Assembly (NCBI RefSeq): GCF_001077535.1
Contig: NZ_CP011968.1
Coordinates: 1,302,001 to 1,366,000, forward strand
Source: Clostridioides difficile ATCC 9689 = DSM 1296
GTDB taxonomy: Bacteria > Bacillota > Clostridia > Peptostreptococcales > Peptostreptococcaceae
Direction: 5' to 3'
DNA: 64,000 nucleotides
Position 1 is the stretch's first letter. Every line of letters begins with the position of its first letter. The notes under the pieces are model-generated. The model saw nothing but the letters and a program-made list of their open reading frames with translations. It did no database searches and was not told the origin of the DNA. The position numbers were made by a program, and so were the translations under genes. Of the stretch, positions 57,061 to 64,000 are shown in pieces.

Positions 57061-57075
57061 AATATTTTGAAAATT
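57061..57075 (+). promoter_or_regulatory. candidate CodY box upstream of brnQ-1
   Basis: AATATTTTGAAAATT matches the CodY consensus AATTTTCWGAAAATT at 13 of 15 positions. It lies 34 nt upstream of the -35 of the brnQ-1 promoter. CodY senses branched-chain amino acids and GTP, which fits the transporter. Confidence 0.6.
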
Positions 57076-57108
57076 AAAATGAGTGTGATTATTTAAAATT
57101 TTAGCATA

Positions 57109-57138
57109 TTGACTTGCTTGTTTCGTATAATATATAAT
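57109..57138 (+). promoter_or_regulatory. promoter of brnQ-1
   Basis: TTGACT, 18-nt spacer, TATAAT (57133-57138). The leader to ATG 57292 is about 145 nt and contains an 8-bp inverted repeat (57208-57215 with 57238-57245). No T-box sequence is seen. Confidence 0.6.
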
Positions 57139-57291
57139 AAGCACAAATAAATACAATATATTAAAAATTTAATTTATTTAATTTTATTAATTTAATAATA
57201 AGTTCTTATTGTTTAATTCAACTTACTTATGCAAGCGTAAACAATCGAGACATTTTATTAATTTAATAAGGTTAAAAAGGGGGATTTTATA

Positions 57292-58584
57292 ATGGGTAAG
57301 ACCAAGGATGTTATAGTATTTGGATTTGCGTTATTTGCAATGTTCTTTGGAGCAGGTAACTTAATATTTCCACCTTACTTGGGAATAATTACAGGTCCAG
57401 AATGGTTAATTGCCTTCTTAGGATTTACGTTTGCTGATGCTGGATTGGCACTTCTAGCAGTAATGGCTACAGCTAAATTCGATGGAAACGTAGTTGAAAT
57501 GTTTAAAAGATGTGGTATGAAGTTAGGAATTCTTATAGGTTGTGCAGATATTTTATGTATAGGACCATTCTTAGCTATACCAAGAACAGGTGCAACAACT
57601 TATGAAATGGGTATAATGCCTTTGTTTGGAACTTCAATTCCAGTGTTATTATTCTGTATACTTTTTTTTGCGATTTCATATGTACTAACAATAAGACCTT
57701 CTAAGGTCGTAGATATAGTTGGACAGTTTTTAACTCCAGCTCTTCTAATAGCTTTAGCATTTATAATTATAAAAGGTATTATATCACCTCTTGGAGATAT
57801 AGTAGATAAACCTATGATACCTAATGTATTTGCAGAAGGTATAGGTCAAGGATATCAGACAATGGATGCTTTTGCAGCAATAGCACTTGCATCAGTGCTA
57901 ATAGTATCTTTAAATGATAAAGGATATTCTACTATTAGTGACAAGTTGAAAATGATTGGTAAGGCGGGTGTTCTTGCTTGTGGAGGATTAGCTCTAGTTT
58001 ATGGAGGATTATGTTTCCTTGGGGCAACTGTATCAACAATGTATGGAACAGATGCAGTACAATCACAAGTAATAGTAAATATAACTGAAGGATTGCTTGG
58101 AAATGTTGGGAAAGCGATTTTAGCAGTAGTAGTATCATTAGCATGTTTAACTACATCTATAGGTCTTACATCTGCCACAGGTCAATATTTCTCTAGACTT
58201 ACAAAAGGTAAATTGAGTTATGAAAAAATAGTATTAGCTGTATCTGTATTCAGTGCAGTAGTAGCATCTTTTGGTGTTGGAACTATAATAAAGATAGCAT
58301 CTCCTATACTAAGTATAGTTTATCCACCATCAATTGTTTTAATAATTTTAGCTTTCTTCAATGAAAAAATTAAGAATGATAATGTATACAAAGGAGCAGT
58401 ATATATGTCATTGCTTGTAAGTATACTAACAGTTATATCTAGTTATGGAGTAGCTGTTCCAGTAGTAAATTCTTTACCTCTTAATTCATTAGGATTTAAC
58501 TGGGTGGTGCCAGTTATAATAGCTGGAATAATTGGTAATTTTATACCATCAAAGAGTCAATCTAATACACTTGGAACAAACTAA
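57292..58584 (+). CDS. brnQ: branched-chain amino acid transport carrier BrnQ
   Basis: 430 residues with about 12 membrane helices. F-G-A-G-N-L-I-F-P-P near residue 20 is the family signature. It imports Leu, Ile and Val with Na+ or H+. A close paralogue follows at 59703. SD AAGGGGG. Confidence 0.95.
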   Translation: MGKTKDVIVFGFALFAMFFGAGNLIFPPYLGIITGPEWLIAFLGFTFADAGLALLAVMATAKFDGNVVEMFKRCGMKLGILIGCADILCIGPFLAIPRTGATTYEMGIMPLFGTSIPVLLFCILFFAISYVLTIRPSKVVDIVGQFLTPALLIALAFIIIKGIISPLGDIVDKPMIPNVFAEGIGQGYQTMDAFAAIALASVLIVSLNDKGYSTISDKLKMIGKAGVLACGGLALVYGGLCFLGATVSTMYGTDAVQSQVIVNITEGLLGNVGKAILAVVVSLACLTTSIGLTSATGQYFSRLTKGKLSYEKIVLAVSVFSAVVASFGVGTIIKIASPILSIVYPPSIVLIILAFFNEKIKNDNVYKGAVYMSLLVSILTVISSYGVAVPVVNSLPLNSLGFNWVVPVIIAGIIGNFIPSKSQSNTLGTN

Positions 58585-58634
58585 GTTTTGTTTAATTAAA
58601 ATATAATCAATTGTAAATAAATGAGTTAACTAAA

Positions 58635-58672
58635 AGTAAAAGGAGTTATTTGTACAAATAACTCCTTTTATT
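58635..58672. terminator. bidirectional terminator of brnQ-1
   Basis: Perfect palindrome centred at 58653/58654 with 16-bp half-sites (58638-58653 and 58654-58669), flanked by T-run and A-run. Confidence 0.9.
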
Positions 58673-59073
58673 TTTAGATTCTATATTTAATTATTTGTAT
58701 TTAATATGGAAAAAGTATAAGAAAATATCAAAAAAATATATGGTTTATTTTTTAACAATAATAGAGATTAAAAAAGAATTTTAGAGTAATTTTATAAATT
58801 TAAGTATACATATTAAATGATTTTTACAAAAATATAATATAAATAAAATTGTGACAATAATAAAATAATAAAACAAAATTTAAGACATATGATTATATAA
58901 ATGTATTAAATAAATGAGTAAATTGTTTTCATTGAGAGATATATTAAGAATTTTTAGTTAATTATGACATATAAGTATGTAAACGTGAATACTAGCAACT
59001 GCAAAGTTTAAGTAAGTTGGAAGTTAGAGAGTAATTGTTATGAAGAAAAATAAGTTGATAAATCATAATAAGG

Positions 59074-59088
59074 AATTTTCAGAAAAAA
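59074..59088 (+). promoter_or_regulatory. candidate CodY box upstream of brnQ-2
   Basis: AATTTTCAGAAAAAA matches the CodY consensus at 13 of 15 positions. It is about 190 nt upstream of the distal promoter, so its effect is unclear. A shorter palindromic AATTTTGAAAATT is at 59244-59256, just upstream of that promoter. Confidence 0.5.
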
Positions 59089-59275
59089 TGGTTTTAAGAG
59101 TAAAAAACAAGAGGCAAATCTATGCAAGTAGAATAAAAATTGAATAAAGTTAACTGTCAATTTAGCAAAATAAATACAAAATACTACAAGAATTAACGTA
59201 AATAGGTGTTATGATAAAAGGAAAACGATTTTTTAAGAATCATAATTTTGAAAATTAAAAAAATTAAAAATGCTA

Positions 59276-59304
59276 TTGACTGCTTTTTTTTCAGATTATA
59301 TAAT
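59276..59304 (+). promoter_or_regulatory. distal promoter of the brnQ-2 region
   Basis: TTGACT, 17-nt spacer, TATAAT (59299-59304). The bases TATTGACT at the -35 and TATATAATAA at the -10 are the same as at brnQ-1, so the two regions look duplicated. It lies about 390 nt before the gene. Confidence 0.6.
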
Positions 59305-59580
59305 AAACACAAAATATTTAAAATTTAAATTGAATTAAAAAGATTATATGAATGTAAAAAAGGAGAGTGATATATACAGTATATAAAGCAATACAACTTA
59401 ATAATAAATCGAATAATCTAAAAAGTCTTAATATTTTAATTATTCGGAATAGTTAATTTTATCAAGAAAAATTAGAGAAAAAACAAAAAACCAACTATGT
59501 TTAAAGTATACAGGTTGATTTTGTTTAATTAAGAAAGTTGTATTAAATATTGTGAAGATTTTATAAATTATGAAACATAA

Positions 59581-59609
59581 TTGACAAATTTAAGTCAAAA
59601 ATGTATAAT
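59581..59609 (+). promoter_or_regulatory. proximal consensus promoter of brnQ-2
   Basis: TTGACA, 17-nt spacer, TATAAT: full match to the SigA consensus. The leader to ATG 59703 is about 85 nt. Confidence 0.75.
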
Positions 59610-59702
59610 TAAATAAAATCTCGTCAAAAGGTTTTCATTTAATTAAGAGATTGGACTTATTTTTTAGTAAAAGGTAGTAAAATTCAAATGGGGGTGCTTT
59701 AA

Positions 59703-60995
59703 ATGGGTGAGAAACAAATCAATTTTAAAGATGTAATTGTAATTGGATTTGCACTATTTGCAATGTTTTTTGGTGCAGGGAACTTAATCTTCCCTCCATA
59801 TCTAGGAGTTTTATCTGGAAGTAGTTGGCTAGTAGCTTTCATAGGATTCCTTTTTGCAGATGGTGGTTTGGCATTATTAGCAGTTATAGCAGCAACTAAG
59901 TTCAATGGAGACACATCGAAGATGTTCTCAAGAGCAGGCAAAGGATTAAGTATTGCATTAGGATGTGCAATGGTAATCTGTATAGGGCCACTTTTAGCAA
60001 TACCTAGAACAGCAGCAACAACTTATGAAATGGGTATATTACCTACAATAGGTTCTGGAATAAGCCCAGTAATATTCTCTATAGTATTCTTTGCTCTAGT
60101 ATTGGTTTTAACAATAAGACCATCAAAAGTTGTAGATATAGTTGGGTCAATATTAACTCCAGCTTTACTTATAGCTTTGGCAGTATTAATAGTTAAAGGT
60201 ATCGTATCTCCATTAGGAGAAATAAGAGACAGTTCTTTAATACAAAATGTATTTGCAGAAGGTATAACTCAAGGTTATCAAACAATGGATGCATTGGCAG
60301 CTAGTGTATTTGCATCAATTATAATCATGTCAGTAATAGCTAAAGGTTATACAGGTGAGAAAGAAAAGATGAAAGCCACAATAAGTGCAGGTGTAATTGC
60401 AGTAATAGGAATGGCATTAGTTTATGGTGGATTATGTTATCTTGGAGCAACTGTGTCTCAACAATATGGACAAGATGTTCAACAAACAGCTTTAATAGTT
60501 GCAATAACAGCAGCTTTACTTGGAACTACAGGTAAAATTTTATTGGCTATTATAGTTGCATTAGCATGTTTAACAACAGCTATAGGTCTTTCTTCAGCAG
60601 CTGGTCAATATTTCTCAACACTTACAGATGGAAAATTAAAGTATGAGCATATAGTTATAGTAGTTTGTGTATTTAGTGCAATCATATCAAACTTTGGAGT
60701 AAGTACAATAATACAATTCTCTTCTCCTATACTAAGTATGGTATATCCAGCAACTATAACTCTAGTTATACTAGCATTATTTAGTAATAAAATTAAAAAT
60801 AACAACGTGTTCAAATGTGCTGCATACATGGCATTATTAGTAAGTGTATTAACAGTTGCAACAAGTTTTGGTGTAAAAATTCCTCTAGTTAATAGCTTAC
60901 CATTTGCTTCATTAGGATTTAACTGGATAGTTCCAGTTGTAATAGCAGGAATAATAGGAAACTTTATTCCATCTAAAAGCAGTAAAACTGCATAA
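59703..60995 (+). CDS. brnQ: branched-chain amino acid transport carrier BrnQ (second copy)
   Basis: 430 residues, the same length as the first copy and alignable throughout, including F-G-A-G-N-L-I-F-P-P, I-R-P-S-K-V-V-D-I-V-G and G-I-I-G-N-F-I-P-S-K at the end. Loops differ clearly, so the duplication is not recent. The two have separate promoters and terminators. SD GGGGG. Confidence 0.95.
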   Translation: MGEKQINFKDVIVIGFALFAMFFGAGNLIFPPYLGVLSGSSWLVAFIGFLFADGGLALLAVIAATKFNGDTSKMFSRAGKGLSIALGCAMVICIGPLLAIPRTAATTYEMGILPTIGSGISPVIFSIVFFALVLVLTIRPSKVVDIVGSILTPALLIALAVLIVKGIVSPLGEIRDSSLIQNVFAEGITQGYQTMDALAASVFASIIIMSVIAKGYTGEKEKMKATISAGVIAVIGMALVYGGLCYLGATVSQQYGQDVQQTALIVAITAALLGTTGKILLAIIVALACLTTAIGLSSAAGQYFSTLTDGKLKYEHIVIVVCVFSAIISNFGVSTIIQFSSPILSMVYPATITLVILALFSNKIKNNNVFKCAAYMALLVSVLTVATSFGVKIPLVNSLPFASLGFNWIVPVVIAGIIGNFIPSKSSKTA

Positions 60996-61019
60996 TAATA
61001 AAAACTAATTGATAATTAT

Positions 61020-61056
61020 GGAATTGCCTTTAAATTATATAGGCAATTCCTTTTTA
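61020..61056 (+). terminator. terminator of brnQ-2
   Basis: 10-bp perfect stem (61020-61029 with 61041-61050), 11-nt loop, then TTTTT. Confidence 0.9.
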
Positions 61057-61568
61057 TATTTAAAAGAATTATTAAATTATTGTAGATAAAAGAACATTAT
61101 TAATCCTATTTGATAAATTTAAAAATTTATTTTTGGAGTAGTATGATTTATAAAGATAATAAAATAAAAAAGATTCATTTATAATTATAAATAAAATTAA
61201 ATTATATATTATAAGTGTTTAGTATTAATATAAAAACACTAATACATATTTTTGTAAAGAAAAAATAAAGAATTTATTTTCTAAATACTTATTAATTAAT
61301 CAAAGTTAAAATGAAAAAAATATAAAAAAATAAAGTATATAAGAGTATAATTTGACTTTTATATACTTTTTTATATTATTTTTGAGTTTTTTAGGAAGAT
61401 ATTTTACAAGTTAAGAAAACTATAAGGAGTGTTATATTGAATATAAAATAGTATAATATATATTATGTTAGATAATTAATATGAAAATATACAAATATAT
61501 AAAAAGTTTGTTTAGAGTTATAGTTAATGTGTGTATTAATTTAATACTAATTTATTGGAGGTTTAAAA
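61057..61568. other. 512-nt gap before nrdJ
   Basis: Very AT-rich. It contains a 14-bp stem with T-run (61332-61375), a smaller repeat (61214-61220 with 61234-61240) and a 13-codon frame with SD (TGGAG, ATG about 61142). No cobalamin riboswitch or NrdR box that I can see, although nrdJ needs B12. Confidence 0.55.
61332..61375 (+). terminator. terminator-like hairpin in the nrdJ upstream region
   Basis: 14-bp stem with one G-U (61332-61345 with 61356-61369), 10-nt loop, followed by TTTTATATT. It has no gene directly before it. Confidence 0.6.
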
Positions 61569-63758
61569 ATGAAGTACATAATAAAAAGAGATGGTACAAA
61601 AGAACTTTTTAGTAAAAGTAAGATTGAAGATGCTGTCTATAAAGCTAGTATAAATAGTGAAGGTGGCGTAGATAGAGAGTTGGCATATGATATATCAAGA
61701 AAAATAGCTAATGACTATAATTCTATGGAAAAATGCTTATCCGTAGAAGAAATACAAGATATAGTTGAAGTACTACTTATGGAATCAAATAGAAAAGATA
61801 TAGCAAAACACTACATATTATATAGAGAAAGACGCTCTGAAATAAGGACTAAAGCTTGGGAGTTTGATGAATTACAAAAATCAATATGGAAGAACAAGTA
61901 TAGACATAATGGTGAGAGTTTTGATGAATGGATAAAGAGAATTTCAAATAATAGTTCAAGAATATCAAAACTAATAAGACAAAAAAGATTTCTATTTGCT
62001 GGAAGAATTTTAGCAAATAGAGGATTACAGAAAGAGGGAAAAAAAGTAACATATTCTAATTGTTATGTAATAGAACCACCAAAAGATAGCATAGAAGATA
62101 TATTTGATACTGCAAAAAAACTTGCTAGAACTTTTAGTTATGGTGGAGGAGTTGGAATTGATATTTCAAAGCTAAGACCAAAAGGAGCGAAAGTTAACAA
62201 TGCTGCAAAACATACGACTGGAGCAGTCTCTTTTATGGAACTTTACAGTATGACAACTGGCTTAATTGGTCAAAGAGGGAGAAGAGGAGCTCTTATGATT
62301 TCTATGGATGTAAATCATCCAGAGATAGAAGACTTTATAGATATAAAAACAGATTTGGAGAAGGTTACTAAAGCAAATATTTCTGTAAGAGTAACAGATG
62401 AATTTATGCAAGCTGTAAGAGAAAAAAAGTTATATAATTGTACTTTTGAAGTTGAAACTACTGGAGAAAAAATAGTTAAGATAGTAAATGCTTATGATTT
62501 ATTTAATAAATTTGTGAAAAATAACTGGGATTATGCAGAACCAGGTATATTGTTTTGGGATAAAATAAAAACATATAATTTTATGAGTGAAGATAAGAAC
62601 TTTTGCTTTTCAGGAGTAAATCCTTGTGCAGAAGAACCACTTCCAAGTGGAGGAAGTTGTCTACTTGGCTCAATAAACTTGTCAGAGTTTATAATACAAC
62701 CATTTGGTGAACATGCTACTTTTGATATTAATAAATTAAAATCTTGCGTTAGAGAAGCTGTAGTAGCTTTAAATGATGTCTTAGATGAGGGATTGAACTT
62801 GCATCCATTACAAGAACAAAGAGATAGTGTACATAAGTATAGACAGATAGGTTTAGGTGTAATGGGTATAGCTGATATGCTTATAAAAATGGGAATAAGA
62901 TATGGTTCTGATGAATCTTTAGAACTATGTGATTTAATTGGTAAGACTATGTTAAATGAAGCTGTGAAGCAATCAGCATTAATTGCTAAAGAATATGGAA
63001 CATTTAGTGAGTATAAATATGAAAATATTTCTAAATCTAAGTTTTTTATAGAAAATCTAAATGAAGACACTAAGGAAATGGTTAAAAAGTATGGGCTTAG
63101 AAATTCACAACTTTTAACCATACCTCCTACAGGTTCCATATCTACAATGATAGGTATCAGTGGTGGAATAGAACCTATATTTAATCTTTCATATATAAGA
63201 AAAACTGAAAGCTTGCATGATGAGGATGTGTATTATAAAGTATATACTCCAATTGTTAAAGAGTATATGGACAAGAAAGGTATTACAGATGAAGAATGTT
63301 TACCAGATTTTTTTGTTACTGCTATGAATATAGGATATGAAGAAAGAATAAACATGCAAAAAGTATGGCAAAAGTATATTGATGCTTCTATATCATCTAC
63401 AATAAATATACCTTTTGAAACTACAGTTGAAGATGTTTTCAATATATATATTAAGGCATGGGAGGCTGGTCTTAAAGGAGTAACAATATTTAGAGATGGA
63501 TGTAAAAGGAGTGGAATTTTAATAAATGAAAAAAAGGAAGAAAATAATAAAGAAGATAAAAAAGAAAATAGTAAAAAAGAATATTATAAAAATAATAAAA
63601 AAGAAAAAGATAATAAAGATGAAAAAGCCAAAGAAATAATAAATAAAAATTTTGAAGAAGATGAAAAATTTGTGTGCCCTGAGTGTGGAAGTGAAGGAAT
63701 TGCACATACAGGTGGATGTAGTATATGTTTAAAATGTGGCTATAGTGGATGCAATTAA
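61569..63758 (+). CDS. nrdJ: adenosylcobalamin-dependent ribonucleotide reductase (class II)
   Basis: 729 residues. N-terminal ATP-cone (Y-I-I-K-R-D-G-T-K-E), Cys in Y-S-N-C-Y, the active-site loop N-P-C-A-E-E-P and P-P-T-G-S-I-S-T-M, then a Lys/Asn/Glu-rich linker of about 50 residues (about 645-690) and a Cys-rich tail C-P-E-C-G ... C-L-K-C-G. The tail resembles the reducing or Zn tail of class II enzymes. It makes deoxyribonucleotides without oxygen. SD TGGAGG. Confidence 0.95.
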   Translation: MKYIIKRDGTKELFSKSKIEDAVYKASINSEGGVDRELAYDISRKIANDYNSMEKCLSVEEIQDIVEVLLMESNRKDIAKHYILYRERRSEIRTKAWEFDELQKSIWKNKYRHNGESFDEWIKRISNNSSRISKLIRQKRFLFAGRILANRGLQKEGKKVTYSNCYVIEPPKDSIEDIFDTAKKLARTFSYGGGVGIDISKLRPKGAKVNNAAKHTTGAVSFMELYSMTTGLIGQRGRRGALMISMDVNHPEIEDFIDIKTDLEKVTKANISVRVTDEFMQAVREKKLYNCTFEVETTGEKIVKIVNAYDLFNKFVKNNWDYAEPGILFWDKIKTYNFMSEDKNFCFSGVNPCAEEPLPSGGSCLLGSINLSEFIIQPFGEHATFDINKLKSCVREAVVALNDVLDEGLNLHPLQEQRDSVHKYRQIGLGVMGIADMLIKMGIRYGSDESLELCDLIGKTMLNEAVKQSALIAKEYGTFSEYKYENISKSKFFIENLNEDTKEMVKKYGLRNSQLLTIPPTGSISTMIGISGGIEPIFNLSYIRKTESLHDEDVYYKVYTPIVKEYMDKKGITDEECLPDFFVTAMNIGYEERINMQKVWQKYIDASISSTINIPFETTVEDVFNIYIKAWEAGLKGVTIFRDGCKRSGILINEKKEENNKEDKKENSKKEYYKNNKKEKDNKDEKAKEIINKNFEEDEKFVCPECGSEGIAHTGGCSICLKCGYSGCN

Positions 63759-63825
63759 ACTCTAATTAAAAAATTTTAATATATTTAAAAATTAAATTTT
63801 TAAAAACGAAAGATGAGGGAATGGT

Positions 63826-64000
63826 ATGCAGGATAAAAGTGTGAGGGAGATTAAAGAAATAATAGAGACTTTAGAAGTAGAAAAATATATGGAATATATA
63901 GAGCTGTTAAGAGTTGATGAAAGAAAATCTGTACAAGGTCTAGCTATAAAACTGGCAAAAAAGCTGGATAATATTAGAAAAGAAGAAGAAAGATTGGAAA
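63826..64000 (+). CDS. rnhB: ribonuclease HII, 5' part
   Basis: 58 codons before the right edge. The helical N-terminus with V-R-E-I-K-E-I-I-E-T-L and D-E-R-K-S-V-Q-G-L is the extension found in Firmicute RNase HII. The catalytic domain lies outside the window. In Bacillus rnhB follows rbgA; here brnQ genes and nrdJ are inserted between. ATG 63826 after GAGGGA. Confidence 0.75.
   Translation, partial: MQDKSVREIKEIIETLEVEKYMEYIELLRVDERKSVQGLAIKLAKKLDNIRKEEERLE

Larger units (their letters stand above)
58673..59702 (+). other. 1.03-kb intergenic region between the brnQ genes
   Basis: AT-rich. It holds a CodY-like box (59074-59088), a distal promoter (59276-59304), a 90-nt segment with an SD-like GGAG and a Leu/Ile-codon cluster (59367-59456), and a consensus proximal promoter (59581-59609). 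A 35-codon frame at 59040-59147 has no clear SD. I see no tRNA, T-box or full gene. Confidence 0.6.

Noticed and set aside
56977-57291. T-box leader upstream of brnQ-1
   Set aside because: The conserved T-box sequence and a specifier loop are absent.
59040-59147. 35-codon frame between the brnQ genes
   Set aside because: Weak SD, no similarity I recognise, and it overlaps a CodY-like box.
59367-59456. 29-residue leader peptide with Leu/Ile codons before brnQ-2, suggesting attenuation
   Set aside because: The GTG start lies one base after the SD, too close for use, no strong terminator follows, and a consensus promoter lies downstream of it.
61057-61568. cobalamin riboswitch or NrdR boxes upstream of nrdJ
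   Set aside because: No conserved B12-box or palindromic NrdR repeat could be found in the AT-rich leader.
62531-63139. 202-codon reading frame on the minus strand inside nrdJ
   Set aside because: Antisense shadow of a well-conserved gene, without initiation signals.
1-64000. CRISPR arrays, insertion sequences, prophage or skin element
   Set aside because: No regularly spaced repeats, transposase or phage genes appear in the window.

Overview
The window is low-GC Firmicute DNA. Its gene order and protein sequences (fbp, the spoIIIA operon, the nusB-xse-ispA-dxs-tlyA-recN block, spoIVB-spo0A, the sporulation PBP next to sigK, efp, the CD1247-type zinc-ribbon protein, rnc-smc-ftsY-ffh and tandem brnQ) fit the chromosome of Clostridioides difficile or a very close relative. 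It is ordinary core chromosome. I see no transposase, phage block, CRISPR array, rRNA or tRNA.

Layout. 1-4.6 kb: end of a class I glutamine amidotransferase, an APC permease, a GNAT enzyme and class III fructose-bisphosphatase. 4.7-10.1 kb: complete spoIIIAA-AH operon. 10.2-19.5 kb: Asp23, nusB, a TsaD/Kae1-like paralogue (where Bacillus has folD), xseA, xseB, ispA, a DUF212 membrane protein, dxs, tlyA and recN. 19.7-23.9 kb: an unknown anchored protein, two reverse-strand GNATs, spoIVB and spo0A. 24.3-31.1 kb: SteA/SteB-like pair, two glycan-type transferases, DUF3866, NUDIX, spoIIM and a XerD homologue that has lost most catalytic residues. 31.1-34.7 kb: nucleoside catabolism (deoB, punA, pdp). 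34.9-40.5 kb: mltG, the tRNA wobble-uridine pair trmR-trhP, a class B PBP, and an uninterrupted sigK on the minus strand. 41-43.1 kb: four pilin-like genes. 43.4-56.9 kb: efp, the CD1247-type gene, rnc, a radical SAM gene, smc, ftsY, ylxM-ffh, rpsP, khpA, rimM, trmD, rplS and rbgA. 57-64 kb: two brnQ carriers with separate promoters and CodY-like boxes, class II ribonucleotide reductase, and the start of rnhB.

The most interesting signal is regulatory. Three sporulation transcription units that lie directly downstream of vegetative genes (spoIIIAA, spoIIM and the PBP at 38116) share one design. A hairpin pairs the Shine-Dalgarno region with a C/T-rich segment 20-30 nt upstream. That segment starts at the 5' end of the spacer between the -35 and -10 of a SigE-like promoter. 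Transcripts started at the promoter would lack the left arm and be translatable, while read-through from the upstream gene would carry the full hairpin and be silenced. spoIVB, which has no co-directional upstream neighbour, lacks the hairpin. Other notable points are the catalytically degenerate XerD in the syntenic xerD slot, the skin-less and pro-sequence-less sigK, a 0A box overlapping a SigH promoter upstream of spo0A, and duplicated regulatory regions in front of the brnQ pair.
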